From assembly GCA_016932475.1 (NCBI GenBank), contig JAFGCU010000115.1, positions 1-32,526 on the forward strand: DNA of 32,526 nt, read 5' to 3'. The position numbers and the translations under genes are program-made. The notes under the pieces were generated by a model, which did no database searches, had not been told where the DNA came from, and saw only the letters and a program-made list of their open reading frames with translations. Origin of the DNA: Anaerolineales bacterium (lineage in GTDB: Bacteria > Chloroflexota > Anaerolineae > Anaerolineales > RBG-16-64-43). Positions within the stretch are counted from its first letter, which is position 1; every line of letters begins with the position of its first letter. Positions 24,838 through 32,526 of this stretch are shown one piece after another.

Positions 24838-26633
24838 TTATAAAACAGGCCGTATACCGGCGCCGCCAGGTACAGGCTCGCCTGCCACAACAACAATCCG
24901 CCGATCAGGTAGGTCGTCGCCGAACGATCCGAGAGGATCAGCACCGCAATCCCCATCGCCAGGCAGGCCGCGCCGATCGCGGCTTCCCATTGAGTGGTGA
25001 AGAGCGCATTCAGGAGGGGAACCCTGCCCATTTTCTTGGGTGTGCGCAGGAAGGCCGCCCGGGATTGGAGCACAGCCCGGATGCTGGCCAGTGCGATCAC
25101 CCAGCCGACGCTGAACATGCCGTACATCGACCGGAAGGCCAGCCCCCAGGAAATCCGGAGCGCGTTGCGCAGCACCCAGCCGAAGCGCCAGATGTTGAGC
25201 GCCATGAAAACCGCCGAAAGCGTGATCAGCGGCACGGTTACCGGCGCGATCGTGAAATCGGCGGAGATCATTTTTATCACCGCCCCGGCCAGGAGAAAAA
25301 CCAGGAAGGCGACGTTGAACGCATCCGAAAACCATTGCAGGCATCCGGCCAGGTAGAAATAACGCTGCGCGGCGGTCAGGCGGTTGGCGGGATCAAGCAG
25401 GCGGGCCCACGGCATCAGCGCTTCCCAATGCTTGCGCAGAATCTGGATGTTGCCGAAGCACCAGCGGAAGCGCTGGCGCTTCAGACCGGCGAAGGTGCAC
25501 GGCATCAGCCCCTGCCCCATCGAGCGGTGGAAGTACTGCGAGGAATACCCGCGCTTGAGCACGCGCAGGCTGGCTTCGGCGTCTTCGGTGATGCACCACT
25601 CGTCCCAGCCGCCGATCTCCCGCAGGACGGCGGCGCGAATCAGCCCCATCGTGCCGGCGAAGATGATCGCGTTGCGTTCGTTGCGCACCGGCATCGGCAC
25701 TTCGAAGAAGTACTCGTAGCTGTGGTAGATCGCCTCCGCCCACGATCCCGGGACGTAATCCCGGTAATCCTGCGGAGCCTGGATGAAGGCGAGGTTCGGG
25801 TCGGTGAAGGCCGGGACGGTTTCGCGCAGAAAATCGGGATTGGCCCGGTAGTCCGCGTCCACGACGCCGATCAGTTCCGCCCGGGGATCGGTCTGCGACA
25901 GCGCGAAATTCAACGCGCCGGATTTGTACCCCGGCCAGTTTTCTATGTGAAAGAATTTATAACGGGAACCCAGTTCGCGGCAGAGCTCCCGGACCGGCTG
26001 CCAGGTTTTTTCCTCCGGGGTGTTGTTGTCCACAACCAGGACTTCGAAATCCGGATATTCGAGCGCCGCCAGCGCGCGTAGGGTTCCGGCGACGATCTCC
26101 GGCGGTTCGTCGTGAATGGGAAGGTGCAGCGATACCATCGGCTGGAAACCCGGCGCGGGTTGGATCCGGGTTACTTGGCGCGGCCAGTGCACGCGGCAGG
26201 TCACCTCGAGGTTTTCGAACATGTGGGTGAGGGCCAGGATGGTGGTGACGAACTGCAGGAAGATAAAGGTCATGATGACGAGGAACGAAAGCGGCGGGAG
26301 CGGGATTGAGAAGGCGACCGTGAAGCTGTACATCAGAAACAACGGGGTGACGAGGATGGTCGTCAACCAAGCCATTTGGCCGAGCGCATTCCAATCCTTG
26401 AACCGTCCGATCCAGATCAACCCGAGGAACACCGCCAATCCGGTAAAGGCAAATACCTCCACCGGGCGGCCGTATATGCCCAGCGCCAAGACGGATCCCG
26501 CCCCAAGGACGACGGTCATCCATCCGAGGGAAAGCAGCGGATGCCGACGCCTCAGCTGCGGGCCGAACAGCAGCGTGGCGGCAACGCTGATGACGAACCA
26601 GAAGGCGGATTGCATCAGAAGCCGAATGAGCAT
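24822..26633 (-). CDS. processive-type family 2 glycosyltransferase (cellulose/mannan synthase-like)
   Basis: The 603-residue membrane enzyme has N-terminal helices (about 5-24, 36-54, 58-76, 88-108 and 112-135), a cytoplasmic GT-A domain (about 160-400) and several C-terminal helices. Catalytic motifs are complete: DAD at 259-261 (VVDADYRANP), TED at 349-351 and QxxRW as QRFRW at 387-391. These are the marks of processive enzymes that build beta-linked polysaccharides and feed them through the membrane, such as cellulose, glucomannan or related synthases. The ATG at 26633 lies 7 bp after the stop of a small membrane protein gene, so the two are probably co-transcribed. The polymer made cannot be told; the nearby mannanase hints at mannan or glucan. 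Confidence 0.9.
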   Translation of the reverse strand: MLIRLLMQSAFWFVISVAATLLFGPQLRRRHPLLSLGWMTVVLGAGSVLALGIYGRPVEVFAFTGLAVFLGLIWIGRFKDWNALGQMAWLTTILVTPLFLMYSFTVAFSIPLPPLSFLVIMTFIFLQFVTTILALTHMFENLEVTCRVHWPRQVTRIQPAPGFQPMVSLHLPIHDEPPEIVAGTLRALAALEYPDFEVLVVDNNTPEEKTWQPVRELCRELGSRYKFFHIENWPGYKSGALNFALSQTDPRAELIGVVDADYRANPDFLRETVPAFTDPNLAFIQAPQDYRDYVPGSWAEAIYHSYEYFFEVPMPVRNERNAIIFAGTMGLIRAAVLREIGGWDEWCITEDAEASLRVLKRGYSSQYFHRSMGQGLMPCTFAGLKRQRFRWCFGNIQILRKHWEALMPWARLLDPANRLTAAQRYFYLAGCLQWFSDAFNVAFLVFLLAGAVIKMISADFTIAPVTVPLITLSAVFMALNIWRFGWVLRNALRISWGLAFRSMYGMFSVGWVIALASIRAVLQSRAAFLRTPKKMGRVPLLNALFTTQWEAAIGAACLAMGIAVLILSDRSATTYLIGGLLLWQASLYLAAPVYGLFYKSCTE

Positions 26634-26640
26634 GAACGCC

Positions 26641-27048
26641 CTACCCGATCCGTTCGAGAAATCGCATCGCCAGCGGAAGCGCCGCAAGCAGCATCAGGGC
26701 CGCCGCCGTCCACACGACCGCAATCCGAATCCATCCCGCGCGTCCGGGCCGGCGCAGCACGGCTATCCCGAGCGCCCATAGCATCGCCGGCGGCGCGAAT
26801 ACCAGGGTGCCAAGCCCGGCGGGCGCCAAACCGAGGAAGGCCGCAAATAGCAGGATGTATGCCGGCGTGAAGGTATGGATGTCCTCCGCGGGAAATGCCG
26901 CCGCCTGATTCCGGTTTTTAGGAACGCGCAGGATCGATCCGTTGCAATCCGAAAGGATGTAAACGTCGCGGTCCTCGCCTTCATATTTCAGAAAGGAGGC
27001 TTGTTCGGGCGATAATGATCCGCGCGGCTTGCGCGACAATTCAGCCAA
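26641..27048 (-). CDS. small membrane protein of unknown function
   Basis: The product is about 135 residues. The N-terminal 60 residues are polar (YEGEDRDVYILSDCNGSILRVPKN resembles a short beta unit), and three hydrophobic segments follow at about 62-77, 80-96 and 106-127. The frame uses a TTG start at 27048 with no close ribosome site, so the N-terminus is unsure. It sits 7 bp upstream of the glycosyltransferase gene on the same strand, which suggests a partner or accessory role in polysaccharide export; this is inferred from position only. Confidence 0.55.
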   Translation of the reverse strand: MAELSRKPRGSLSPEQASFLKYEGEDRDVYILSDCNGSILRVPKNRNQAAAFPAEDIHTFTPAYILLFAAFLGLAPAGLGTLVFAPPAMLWALGIAVLRRPGRAGWIRIAVVWTAAALMLLAALPLAMRFLERIG

Positions 27049-27151
27049 TGTGCCGTATCCGCCTCTCCTGTCGGCATGGAACGGACGCCAAGCCGGGCAT
27101 ATTCCCGGCGCTCGCGAAATTATAGCCCTGCCAATCCATATCGACTAACGA

Positions 27152-28111
27152 TCAATCCGGAATGTATCGAAAAACGAGGCTCGCATTCCCGCCGCTGTTG
27201 AAATCATCGGTGAAAGTCAACCATTGTCCGTCCCGGGAGAGAAAAATCTGGAAGTAATAGGATTGATCCCGCAGAACGGAAATCTCCGCCCGCTGCCAGG
27301 TCCGCCCGCCGTCTCCCGTGACCGCGAACCAGACGCTCCGGTCCAGAAGGTCGTACACGACAATCCCGTTCCGCTCATCCAAAAACCTCATCGCCGCCCG
27401 GGGGCCGTTTCCGGAAGGGACCAGGCGCTCCCCGGCGTTCAATCCCAAGGAGCGGGCCTCCCATATCTTTCCCCCGTCGGACGTCCTGTAGAGGTGTCCC
27501 TTCACATCCAGTACGTACCCGTCGTCCTCTGTCCGAAGCGCGATCGCCGCGATGTTTCCGGCGTCGACCGGGGAGGCCAGGGTCCGCCATGTGGCTCCGC
27601 CATCAACCGTGGCTTGCAGCTGGAAGGGGGAGGCCGACCATCCCGTTTGTGCATCCAAAAAACTTAGGTTCGGGCAGGCCGACGGGGCGACGGTTTTCCA
27701 GGTCCGGCCGCCGTCGACCGACAGTCGCGTTCCGCCGTTCCCGCAATGCCAGGCCACCCGCTCATCCGCAATTTCCAATCCGTGCCGGCAATGCAGCTCT
27801 CCGGACGCCCGGGTCCACGAAATGCCGCCGTCGCCGGTATAGCGGACATCGTCATCCGGACCGGCCGTCAGCCCGAATTCCGCGTTGTGAAACGCGGCCA
27901 CGGTCACCGGAAACACACGATAGGCCGGTCCAAGGTCGCCGAACAATTTTTCGGGCGGGATTTTTCCATACTCGATACTCCGGACCTGCTCCCAACGGCC
28001 TGGAGAGTGAAAAAAGGAGGTATCCCGCGGGAGTGGTACCGCGCACCCCCCAATTCCGGCGGCTGCCATGAAGGTAACGGCAAAGAGGAAAATTCCGATC
28101 CTTGATTTCAT
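27152..28111 (-). CDS. Ycf48-like beta-propeller lipoprotein
   Basis: The 319-residue product has a lipoprotein signal ending GIGGC (Cys23). It then carries repeated Asp-box/BNR units: TGDGGISW, SVDGGRTW, TVDGGATW, TSDGGKIW and TGDGGRTW, spaced about 40-60 residues apart. This gives a beta-propeller like that of Ycf48/HCF136 (photosystem II assembly) and of sialidases, but no sialidase Arg triad was identified. In non-phototrophs such proteins are secreted and mostly of unknown function. The ATG at 28111 was chosen because it begins the signal peptide; the open frame further upstream has no lipoprotein signal. No neighbouring gene clarifies its role. Confidence 0.85.
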   Translation of the reverse strand: MKSRIGIFLFAVTFMAAAGIGGCAVPLPRDTSFFHSPGRWEQVRSIEYGKIPPEKLFGDLGPAYRVFPVTVAAFHNAEFGLTAGPDDDVRYTGDGGISWTRASGELHCRHGLEIADERVAWHCGNGGTRLSVDGGRTWKTVAPSACPNLSFLDAQTGWSASPFQLQATVDGGATWRTLASPVDAGNIAAIALRTEDDGYVLDVKGHLYRTSDGGKIWEARSLGLNAGERLVPSGNGPRAAMRFLDERNGIVVYDLLDRSVWFAVTGDGGRTWQRAEISVLRDQSYYFQIFLSRDGQWLTFTDDFNSGGNASLVFRYIPD

Positions 28112-28318
28112 ACTTTTGCACTTTGCCCGGCGCAATACTCCGCCGGGTGATGAAACGGACCTGCCGCATGCCGGCCGCAAACATGGAAAAGCCAATCCGG
28201 GAACAAGGTGTTGGATTCACAGTAAGGAAATCGGCTCGTAAAAAAAATCCATGGAGAACGACAGAATTTCATTAGTATGTCCGCCGGCAAAACCCGCCAA
28301 TATTGTAGATAACAACGC

Positions 28319-29107
28319 CTATTCCAGCTCGAACATCGGTTCAGAACCCACTGAGCGGATAAGTTCCTCCGCTTTGTCCAATTGCCCGCGGCTGCCGCAG
28401 ACCGCCAGCCAGACGCTGCCCTCAGCCCCGCCGACCCCTCCCGCCGCGCACAGCTCCGCATCGGCGCCCGTCAGCAGGGCGATCGCATCCAGTTCGGTGA
28501 ACACCAGCCCGCCCGGCACCGGAAACAGCCGCGATCCCTTGGCGCCCGGCGAGTTCAACATCAGGGCCAGTCCGTCCAAATTGCCCGGGATGCGCTTTTC
28601 CAATCCGGCTGGGAGGATGATCCGGACCCGCCGCCCGGCCGCGGCCAGCACCGCCGCGCCGATCGTGCCGGCCTTCGGATGGCCGATGAGGATCGCCGCG
28701 CGCCGCGCGCACAGGTCGACGGCGTTCGCGCCCTTCAGGATCACATCCCCTTCTTTAAGCCCGTCGGCGACGTCGAAGATGGTTTTCCCCTTCTGCCAGA
28801 CCCCCTTTTCGAGAATGACATCTCCCGGAAACTCGCTTTCATCCGGCAGACGGCCGGCGCCGGTGGTCGGGCGCGCGGGCGGCAGGGTGATCCCGCGGAA
28901 AAACCGCCGCCGGGAAAAACCTTCCGCGCCGCCGTGCGCGGCCAGAATCTCCTCGGCCACATAGCCGTTGGTCGTTCCCGCCACGATCACCAGCGTCCCG
29001 GATTTCAGAACATCCCGGATTATGGGATGGGCGGCCATCGCTTTGGCGATCAGACGCTTGCCCGCCGCCGGGGTTATCGCGAATGTTTTCACCGCGCCAT
29101 TCTCCAT
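28319..29107 (-). CDS. conserved protein of unknown function
   Basis: The product is 262 residues with no signal or membrane helix. Glycine-rich loops recur: [20 protein letters not shown] (about 35-54), [12 protein letters not shown] (about 119-130) and [16 protein letters not shown] (about 138-153). The run of strands ending in Gly-rich turns followed by helices suggests an alpha/beta fold that binds a nucleotide, sugar phosphate or CoA, perhaps distantly like the NagB/RpiA/DeoR-C group, but I could not place it in a family. The ATG at 29107 follows GAGAGG by about seven bases; earlier ATG codons lack a site. The Ycf48-like gene lies 207 bp downstream. Confidence 0.7.
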   Translation of the reverse strand: MENGAVKTFAITPAAGKRLIAKAMAAHPIIRDVLKSGTLVIVAGTTNGYVAEEILAAHGGAEGFSRRRFFRGITLPPARPTTGAGRLPDESEFPGDVILEKGVWQKGKTIFDVADGLKEGDVILKGANAVDLCARRAAILIGHPKAGTIGAAVLAAAGRRVRIILPAGLEKRIPGNLDGLALMLNSPGAKGSRLFPVPGGLVFTELDAIALLTGADAELCAAGGVGGAEGSVWLAVCGSRGQLDKAEELIRSVGSEPMFELE

Positions 29108-29296
29108 CGCCGACCTCTCTCCGGGTTCCATGGATCCATGCCATCCACCCGGTTGTGTGGGATTGGATGCGAATTTCTTTCTACTTTTTTCCATTTTATC
29201 AGGAATCCGCCGCGATCTTTCCGCGCGCTTTCACCCTCGCGATTGAAAGCGTGAGATTTTCACCCTATGGAATGGAGTCGCAGCGGCGGATTAAAT

Positions 29297-29327
29297 GGAA
29301 ACCGGGAGAATGGATCTCCCGGTTTCC
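29297..29327 (-). terminator. strong hairpin after the four-helix membrane protein gene
   Basis: A perfect 13-bp stem, ggaaaccgggaga (29297-29309) with tctcccggtttcc (29315-29327), starts three bases after the stop of the minus-strand gene. Only ATTTAAT follows on the minus strand, so it may be a weak intrinsic terminator or a mRNA 3'-end stabiliser. Confidence 0.6.
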
Positions 29328-29329
29328 CT

Positions 29330-29740
29330 CTACATCGAACGCAGCAGGACCGCCAGGTACAACGAAGCGGCGGTCGCGAGGACTGTCAGATATGGAAGGA
29401 CCTTGTGTGAGAGGGAAACCGCCGTCCGGGCGGCTGGAGCGAGGTTCGCCATCCCGCCCGTGCCGAGAATGCTGACCAACCCCCCGCTGATAATCGCGGC
29501 GATGAATAACGCCATCGAGAGGATCACGGCCGCAAGGACCGCCGGTTGGATCGGCGTGGATTTATGGATCCAGTACACCGTTAGGACAAGAAGAACGACA
29601 TCGGCCAGCGCGATCAACTTGTGAACGGTCATGCGGAACGTATCGTACGGCTTTCCGGAACGGCTCACCCAAAAGCCGGTCAGGAAGATCAACAGGAACA
29701 GGATTCCTATGCCGATAATTCTCAACTGTGTGGTATTCAA
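29330..29740 (-). CDS. four-helix membrane protein, possible bis-histidine haem protein
   Basis: The product is 136 residues with four hydrophobic helices (about 5-25, 38-58, 66-90 and 112-132). Two helices start with His-Lys: TVHKLIALAD (helix 2) and SLSHKVLPYLT (helix 4). Paired His residues on neighbouring helices at the same depth are the usual ligands of b-type haem in small membrane cytochromes, so a quinone- or redox-linked role is possible. The start is a TTG at 29740 with GGAG five bases upstream. It follows the oxidoreductase gene by 27 bp in the TetR operon. Haem binding is inferred and the family was not recognised with certainty. Confidence 0.7.
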   Translation of the reverse strand: MNTTQLRIIGIGILFLLIFLTGFWVSRSGKPYDTFRMTVHKLIALADVVLLVLTVYWIHKSTPIQPAVLAAVILSMALFIAAIISGGLVSILGTGGMANLAPAARTAVSLSHKVLPYLTVLATAASLYLAVLLRSM

Positions 29741-29767
29741 ATTTTCTCCTTTTACTGATGGAAACGC

Positions 29768-30766
29768 CTACAGCAGATCCGGCGACAGCAGGACGATATT
29801 CCCGACCACCTGCCCGCTCTCCAGGCGTTCGTTGGCCCTGGCCGCCTCGAGGATCGGGTATTTCGAATCGAGAATCGGTTTGATTTTTCCTTCCTGGAGC
29901 AGCCGGAAGAGATCCGCCCAGTCTTCGAGAAACGGCCGCCGGTCCAACCGCGATATCCCGGTCGAATAATACTTGGCGGATTTTCCATCCGGCAGCAGGT
30001 TGTACAGCAAGGCGCGCCCCAGAACCGCCACGGTCCCCGCATAACTCATGGGATTTCCATAGCCGACCAGAACCCCGCCCCGCCTCAGAATGGAATAACC
30101 CCGCCGGAAGGAATCACCGGCCATTCCGTCGAAGACGGCGTCCAAGCCGTCCGGTTCCATATTCCGGATCGCTTCGACAAAATCCTCCGTACTGTAATCG
30201 ATCGGCTTGGCTCCGTATTCGGTCACCACAGCGTGCTTGTTCTTCGACGCCACACCGTACATGACCAGGCCAGCCAATCTGCCCAGCTGGAGAAAGGCCG
30301 TCCCGATCCCTCCGCTGGCGCCGATGATCAGTACTTTTGCCCCGCGCTTTACCCGCGCCCAGCGGTGCATCACCTGGTAGGCCACGAGGTAATTCATGAT
30401 CAGCGGGGCGACTTGCGCCGGATTTAATCCGGACGGAACCGGTATCAATTGATTCTCCGCAAGGTACACAAATTCCGCATATCCGCCGTACACGGTCAAC
30501 GCGGCCACGCGGTCACCGACGGCGGCCTTGCTCACTCCCCTGCCGACGGCATCCACTTCACCGACGATCGCATAACCGGGAGTGAACGGGGGATTCGGCA
30601 CGAACGGGGAGCGGCCGTAGCGCGCGGTGATGTCGGGCGCGCACACGGGCACGGCCAGCACCCTTACCCGCACCTGCCCGCCGGGCGGCGCCTTCAATTC
30701 CCTTTCCACAACCCGGAGGTTTTCCGGACCGCCTCGCCGGGCCACACTGAGGCTTTTATAGTTCAT
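29768..30766 (-). CDS. zinc-independent MDR-family quinone oxidoreductase
   Basis: This 332-residue enzyme belongs to the medium-chain dehydrogenase/reductase superfamily. It has the N-terminal GroES-like half (with PGYAIVGEV where zinc alcohol dehydrogenases have GHE, so the catalytic zinc is absent) and a Rossmann half with IIGASGGIGTAFLQLGRLAG (148-167). This pattern fits NADPH-quinone or enone reductases. Its ATG overlaps the stop of the TetR gene (ATGA), so translation is coupled. It is probably the enzyme that the regulator controls, acting on a quinone or electrophile. Confidence 0.9.
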   Translation of the reverse strand: MNYKSLSVARRGGPENLRVVERELKAPPGGQVRVRVLAVPVCAPDITARYGRSPFVPNPPFTPGYAIVGEVDAVGRGVSKAAVGDRVAALTVYGGYAEFVYLAENQLIPVPSGLNPAQVAPLIMNYLVAYQVMHRWARVKRGAKVLIIGASGGIGTAFLQLGRLAGLVMYGVASKNKHAVVTEYGAKPIDYSTEDFVEAIRNMEPDGLDAVFDGMAGDSFRRGYSILRRGGVLVGYGNPMSYAGTVAVLGRALLYNLLPDGKSAKYYSTGISRLDRRPFLEDWADLFRLLQEGKIKPILDSKYPILEAARANERLESGQVVGNIVLLSPDLL

Positions 30767-31380
30767 GGTTTTTTCTTTTTACCGCCCGTTCTTTGCGAGG
30801 CGCCTTTCTTTATTCCGTTCCAAAAGATTTCGAATCCCATTTGAATGTAGGCTTCCCGTTTCTCCGGGTCGGCCTGGGCACCGGCCAGATTCACCACCGC
30901 GATGATGTTTTGATAGAGCATGCCGCCGACCAATTCGAAGGGGTACGGTTTGATCCGATTTTCCTCCAGCCCCTTCTGAACCGCCGCAAAGTAGTATTGG
31001 AAAAATTTTTCGCTTTCCTTGGCGGTCTTTTCCCCGATGATTCGCGGATCCCTCACCTGCTGGGCATATTGATATTCGTCCATGTGCTCCAGGAACCATC
31101 GGATGGAGCCCTTCCAGATCGTTAGAAACGTTTTCCGGACCGGGAACGACGGAACCAGAAGGCTGTTTATGTATTGCGACTGATCCCGGCCGATGTCCAG
31201 GATCAATTCCTTGATCAGATCCTGTTTTGTCGGGAAATACAGGAAGAGGGTGCCGGCCGCGGTCCCCGCCTTCCGGGCGATCTCGGCGGTCGACGTGTTT
31301 TGGACCCCCCTTTCAACAAACAGCCTCAAGGCGGCATTCAGGAATTCGGTTCTTCTTTCCGGCCTGAGTTTTCGGACCAT
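30763..31380 (-). CDS. TetR-family transcriptional regulator
   Basis: The 205-residue protein starts with a TetR-type helix-turn-helix domain (about 8-54: FLNAALRLFVERGVQNTSTAEIARKAGTAAGTLFLYFPTKQDLI). The helical C-terminal domain would bind a small ligand. GAGG lies six to seven bases before the ATG. It is the first gene of an operon with the quinone oxidoreductase and the four-helix protein. A quasi-palindromic TetR-type operator overlaps its own promoter, so the regulator likely represses the whole operon until an inducer binds. The ligand is unknown. Confidence 0.93.
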   Translation of the reverse strand: MVRKLRPERRTEFLNAALRLFVERGVQNTSTAEIARKAGTAAGTLFLYFPTKQDLIKELILDIGRDQSQYINSLLVPSFPVRKTFLTIWKGSIRWFLEHMDEYQYAQQVRDPRIIGEKTAKESEKFFQYYFAAVQKGLEENRIKPYPFELVGGMLYQNIIAVVNLAGAQADPEKREAYIQMGFEIFWNGIKKGASQRTGGKKKKP

Positions 31381-31402
31381 TGGCTGCCTCTTTTTACTAT
31401 TT

Positions 31403-31420
31403 TGACTGACTACTCACTCA
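31403..31420. promoter_or_regulatory. putative TetR operator
   Basis: tgactgac (31403-31410), TA, ctcactca (31413-31420) form an inverted repeat matching at 6 of 8 positions. Such TGAGTGA/TCAGTCA elements are typical TetR-family sites. It covers the last base of the -10 box and the expected start point. Confidence 0.7.
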
Positions 31421-31447
31421 TTTTAGCAGATAGAAATAACCTGTCAA
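31420..31447 (-). promoter_or_regulatory. sigma-70-type promoter of the TetR operon
   Basis: On the minus strand a consensus TTGACA (31447-31442) and a TAAAAT (31425-31420, 5 of 6 bases) are 16 bp apart. The operator begins at the last base of the -10 box, and the TetR start codon lies about 40 bp downstream. Confidence 0.8.
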
Positions 31448-31725
31448 GTGTTCCAAAAAAGAATGCGCTTTGGGTCGTTGAAAGGCTCTTACGGGTGTGT
31501 GAAAAAAATATACTGGCGCAAGGTTATTTGGAATCGTGGAGATTCAAAACCTTGGGGGGCGGGTAAATCCGATTCCATTGCGAACCTGGCTCTCCCCCGC
31601 TCTGCGGAAGCCCAACTTTTCATAGATCACGGTAGTAAACGAGGACGAGTGTACGCTGATGGTCGAAAGGGTGGGTTGGCAAACCCGGCAATGCTTCACG
31701 GTTTGACGTAAAAATAATTTATTAG
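31448..31725. other. AT-richer stretch without a recognised gene
   Basis: Between the TetR promoter and the terminator no gene is clear. A plus-strand frame opening with GTG at 31448 runs for 87 codons but lacks a ribosome site, codon bias and any family likeness. The stretch may be decayed DNA; its composition is lower in GC than the genes on either side. Confidence 0.4.
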
Positions 31726-31754
31726 AAAAACACCCTTATTAAAAGGGTGTTTTT
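31726..31754. terminator. bidirectional intrinsic terminator
   Basis: A perfect 12-bp stem, aaaaacaccctt (31726-31737) with aagggtgttttt (31743-31754), has T runs on both strands. On the minus strand it lies about 70 bp after the stop of the YCII gene. Confidence 0.85.
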
Positions 31755-31822
31755 CCTTAGAAATCTTGTTTTCCGCATTTCCCCACTGGTAACTTTTCGT
31801 AATAATTCTTCTAATTCTCCGA

Positions 31823-32233
31823 TTATCGTGCCTTAATTTCCATTTCAAAAACCTTGGATTCAGCCTTCTCTGCATCGTTGAATTCGTACTCCTCCTGAAC
31901 TTGCCGAATCTCGATTACATCTTTTTCGCCCGCCGGACATTTCAGCGCCCAGGCAACGGCTTCTTCAAGCGATTTCACCCGGATGATCCAAAATCCGCCA
32001 AGAGTTTCTTTCATCTCCGGAAATGGGCCGTCGACCACTTTCGATTTTCCTCCGGAAAAAACGATCCGCGCCCCCATGGACGGCGGATGCAAACCCTCAC
32101 CGCTTAGCAGCACACCGGCTTTTTCAAGCGATTCATTGTATTTGGTCATTTCCGCTACCGCCTTGGGATCCGGCAGCGTGCCGGCTTTTGCCTTCTCATA
32201 CCCACCGGGGATCATCAGCATCATGAAACGCAT
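31823..32233 (-). CDS. YCII-related (DGPF-type) protein
   Basis: The 136-residue protein has the DGPF signature in VVDGPFPEMKETLGGFWII (about 67-85) and the YCII-type ferredoxin-like fold: an N-terminal strand MRFMMLMIPG and the later strand-helix pair WIIRVKSLEEAVAWALKCP. YCII-related proteins form small dimers with a conserved His/Asp pair; their function is mostly unknown, and many occur next to ECF sigma factors. No sigma factor gene is visible in this window. AAGGAG lies eight bases before the ATG. It is a single-gene unit, closed by the terminator at 31726-31754. Confidence 0.9.
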   Translation of the reverse strand: MRFMMLMIPGGYEKAKAGTLPDPKAVAEMTKYNESLEKAGVLLSGEGLHPPSMGARIVFSGGKSKVVDGPFPEMKETLGGFWIIRVKSLEEAVAWALKCPAGEKDVIEIRQVQEEYEFNDAEKAESKVFEMEIKAR

Positions 32234-32526
32234 CGTTTCAACTCCTTGCCGAATCTACTTCGGCTGACAAAATTTACGAGAGACTTTTTTCCGTTCCTCG
32301 CAGCACTTTTCCGTACTTTTGTTGATTTGAATTGTACGAATCTTTGGATTAACCGAATATGAGTATAAAGGGCCATATCCTAGATCCCCTCCAGTAAAGA
32401 GGAATTATTTCGGGCCCGTTTTTTAAGAATTATTCCTCATCAGTGCTGTCCAAAACAACCCTGAACGATTGAAATCCAGTTCAAGATTATCATAAAAATA
32501 GCCCTTTCGTCATCCACATCGGCGCC
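32234..32526. other. gene-free end of the window
   Basis: These 293 bases are AT-rich upstream sequence of the YCII gene. An imperfect inverted repeat (gaggaat near 32398 with attcctc near 32433) is visible. I could not identify a convincing promoter, gene or RNA. Confidence 0.4.

Noticed and set aside
24822-24840. Programmed -1 frameshift joining the glycosyltransferase to the repeat frame
   Set aside because: The shifted frame meets a stop (TAA) one codon before the overlap, and no slippery heptamer is found in the right register.
24628-24843. Plus-strand 71-codon frame reading the minisatellite as TEAV repeats
   Set aside because: It starts at a GTG without a ribosome site, consists only of the repeat, and has no unique protein end.
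24132-26081. Long plus-strand frame (649 codons) across the glycosyltransferase gene and the minisatellite
   Set aside because: It lies opposite a clear GT2 gene, has an Arg/Gly/Asp-rich translation typical of an antisense shadow in high-GC DNA, and stays open in the repeat only because the unit lacks stops.
31448-31711. Plus-strand 87-codon frame next to the TetR promoter
   Set aside because: No ribosome site, no family likeness and ordinary chance length; noted as an unassigned stretch instead.

Overview
The window looks like chromosomal DNA of a high-GC bacterium, most likely a Chloroflexota (Anaerolineae-like) species. This placement is an inference. It rests on lipoproteins and membrane proteins with Thr/Pro-rich 'TPTP' linkers, an LL-diaminopimelate-aminotransferase-like enzyme, a DUF1385 (YqhQ-like) membrane protein, a Ycf48-like propeller lipoprotein, and several kinds of short palindromic intergenic repeat. 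No rRNA, tRNA, CRISPR array, phage gene or transposase was recognised. Nearly all genes lie on the minus strand; the exceptions are a zinc-ribbon protein (9300-9770) and a methyltransferase (11464-12216).

Layout, left to right. 1-9.2 kb: a PfkB-type kinase, a tandem DUF3592 membrane protein, a truncated methyltransferase, a small cluster (LysE exporter, Nudix hydrolase, anchored beta-rich protein), an aminotransferase, a YqhQ-like protein, an M20 peptidase and an SH3-type secreted protein. 9.3-12.2 kb: the zinc-ribbon membrane protein, enolase, and a DUF268-like methyltransferase. 12.3-15.7 kb: a GH27 alpha-galactosidase and a GH3 lipoprotein. 15.7-21.5 kb: a tightly overlapping MacAB-like ABC operon (lipoprotein adaptor, giant FtsX-type permease, two different ATPases). 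21.8-26.6 kb: an anchored GH5 mannanase, a CPBP protease, an 18-bp minisatellite, and a processive-type GT2 glycosyltransferase with a small membrane partner. 27.1-29.1 kb: a Ycf48-like lipoprotein and a conserved protein of unknown function. 29.3-31.4 kb: an operon of a TetR regulator, a zinc-independent quinone oxidoreductase and a four-helix membrane protein, with a clear promoter and operator. 31.8-32.2 kb: a YCII/DGPF protein.

How the genes may work together. The GH5 mannanase (outside), GH3 enzyme (outer face) and GH27 alpha-galactosidase (cytoplasm) would suit breakdown of galactomannan or similar glycans. The kinase and enolase belong to central sugar metabolism. The ABC operon is a self-contained export or envelope system that may extend by read-through into the GH3 gene. 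The TetR operon looks like an autoregulated stress or electrophile response.

The most unusual features are the 18-bp minisatellite at 24631-24828, which hides a start-less reading frame with a protein-like C-terminus; an AbrB-like segment fused to one ABC ATPase; several repeat families placed between genes; and repeat-like DNA apparently forming the N-terminus of the YqhQ-like gene. I did not find a clearly new defence or mobile system.
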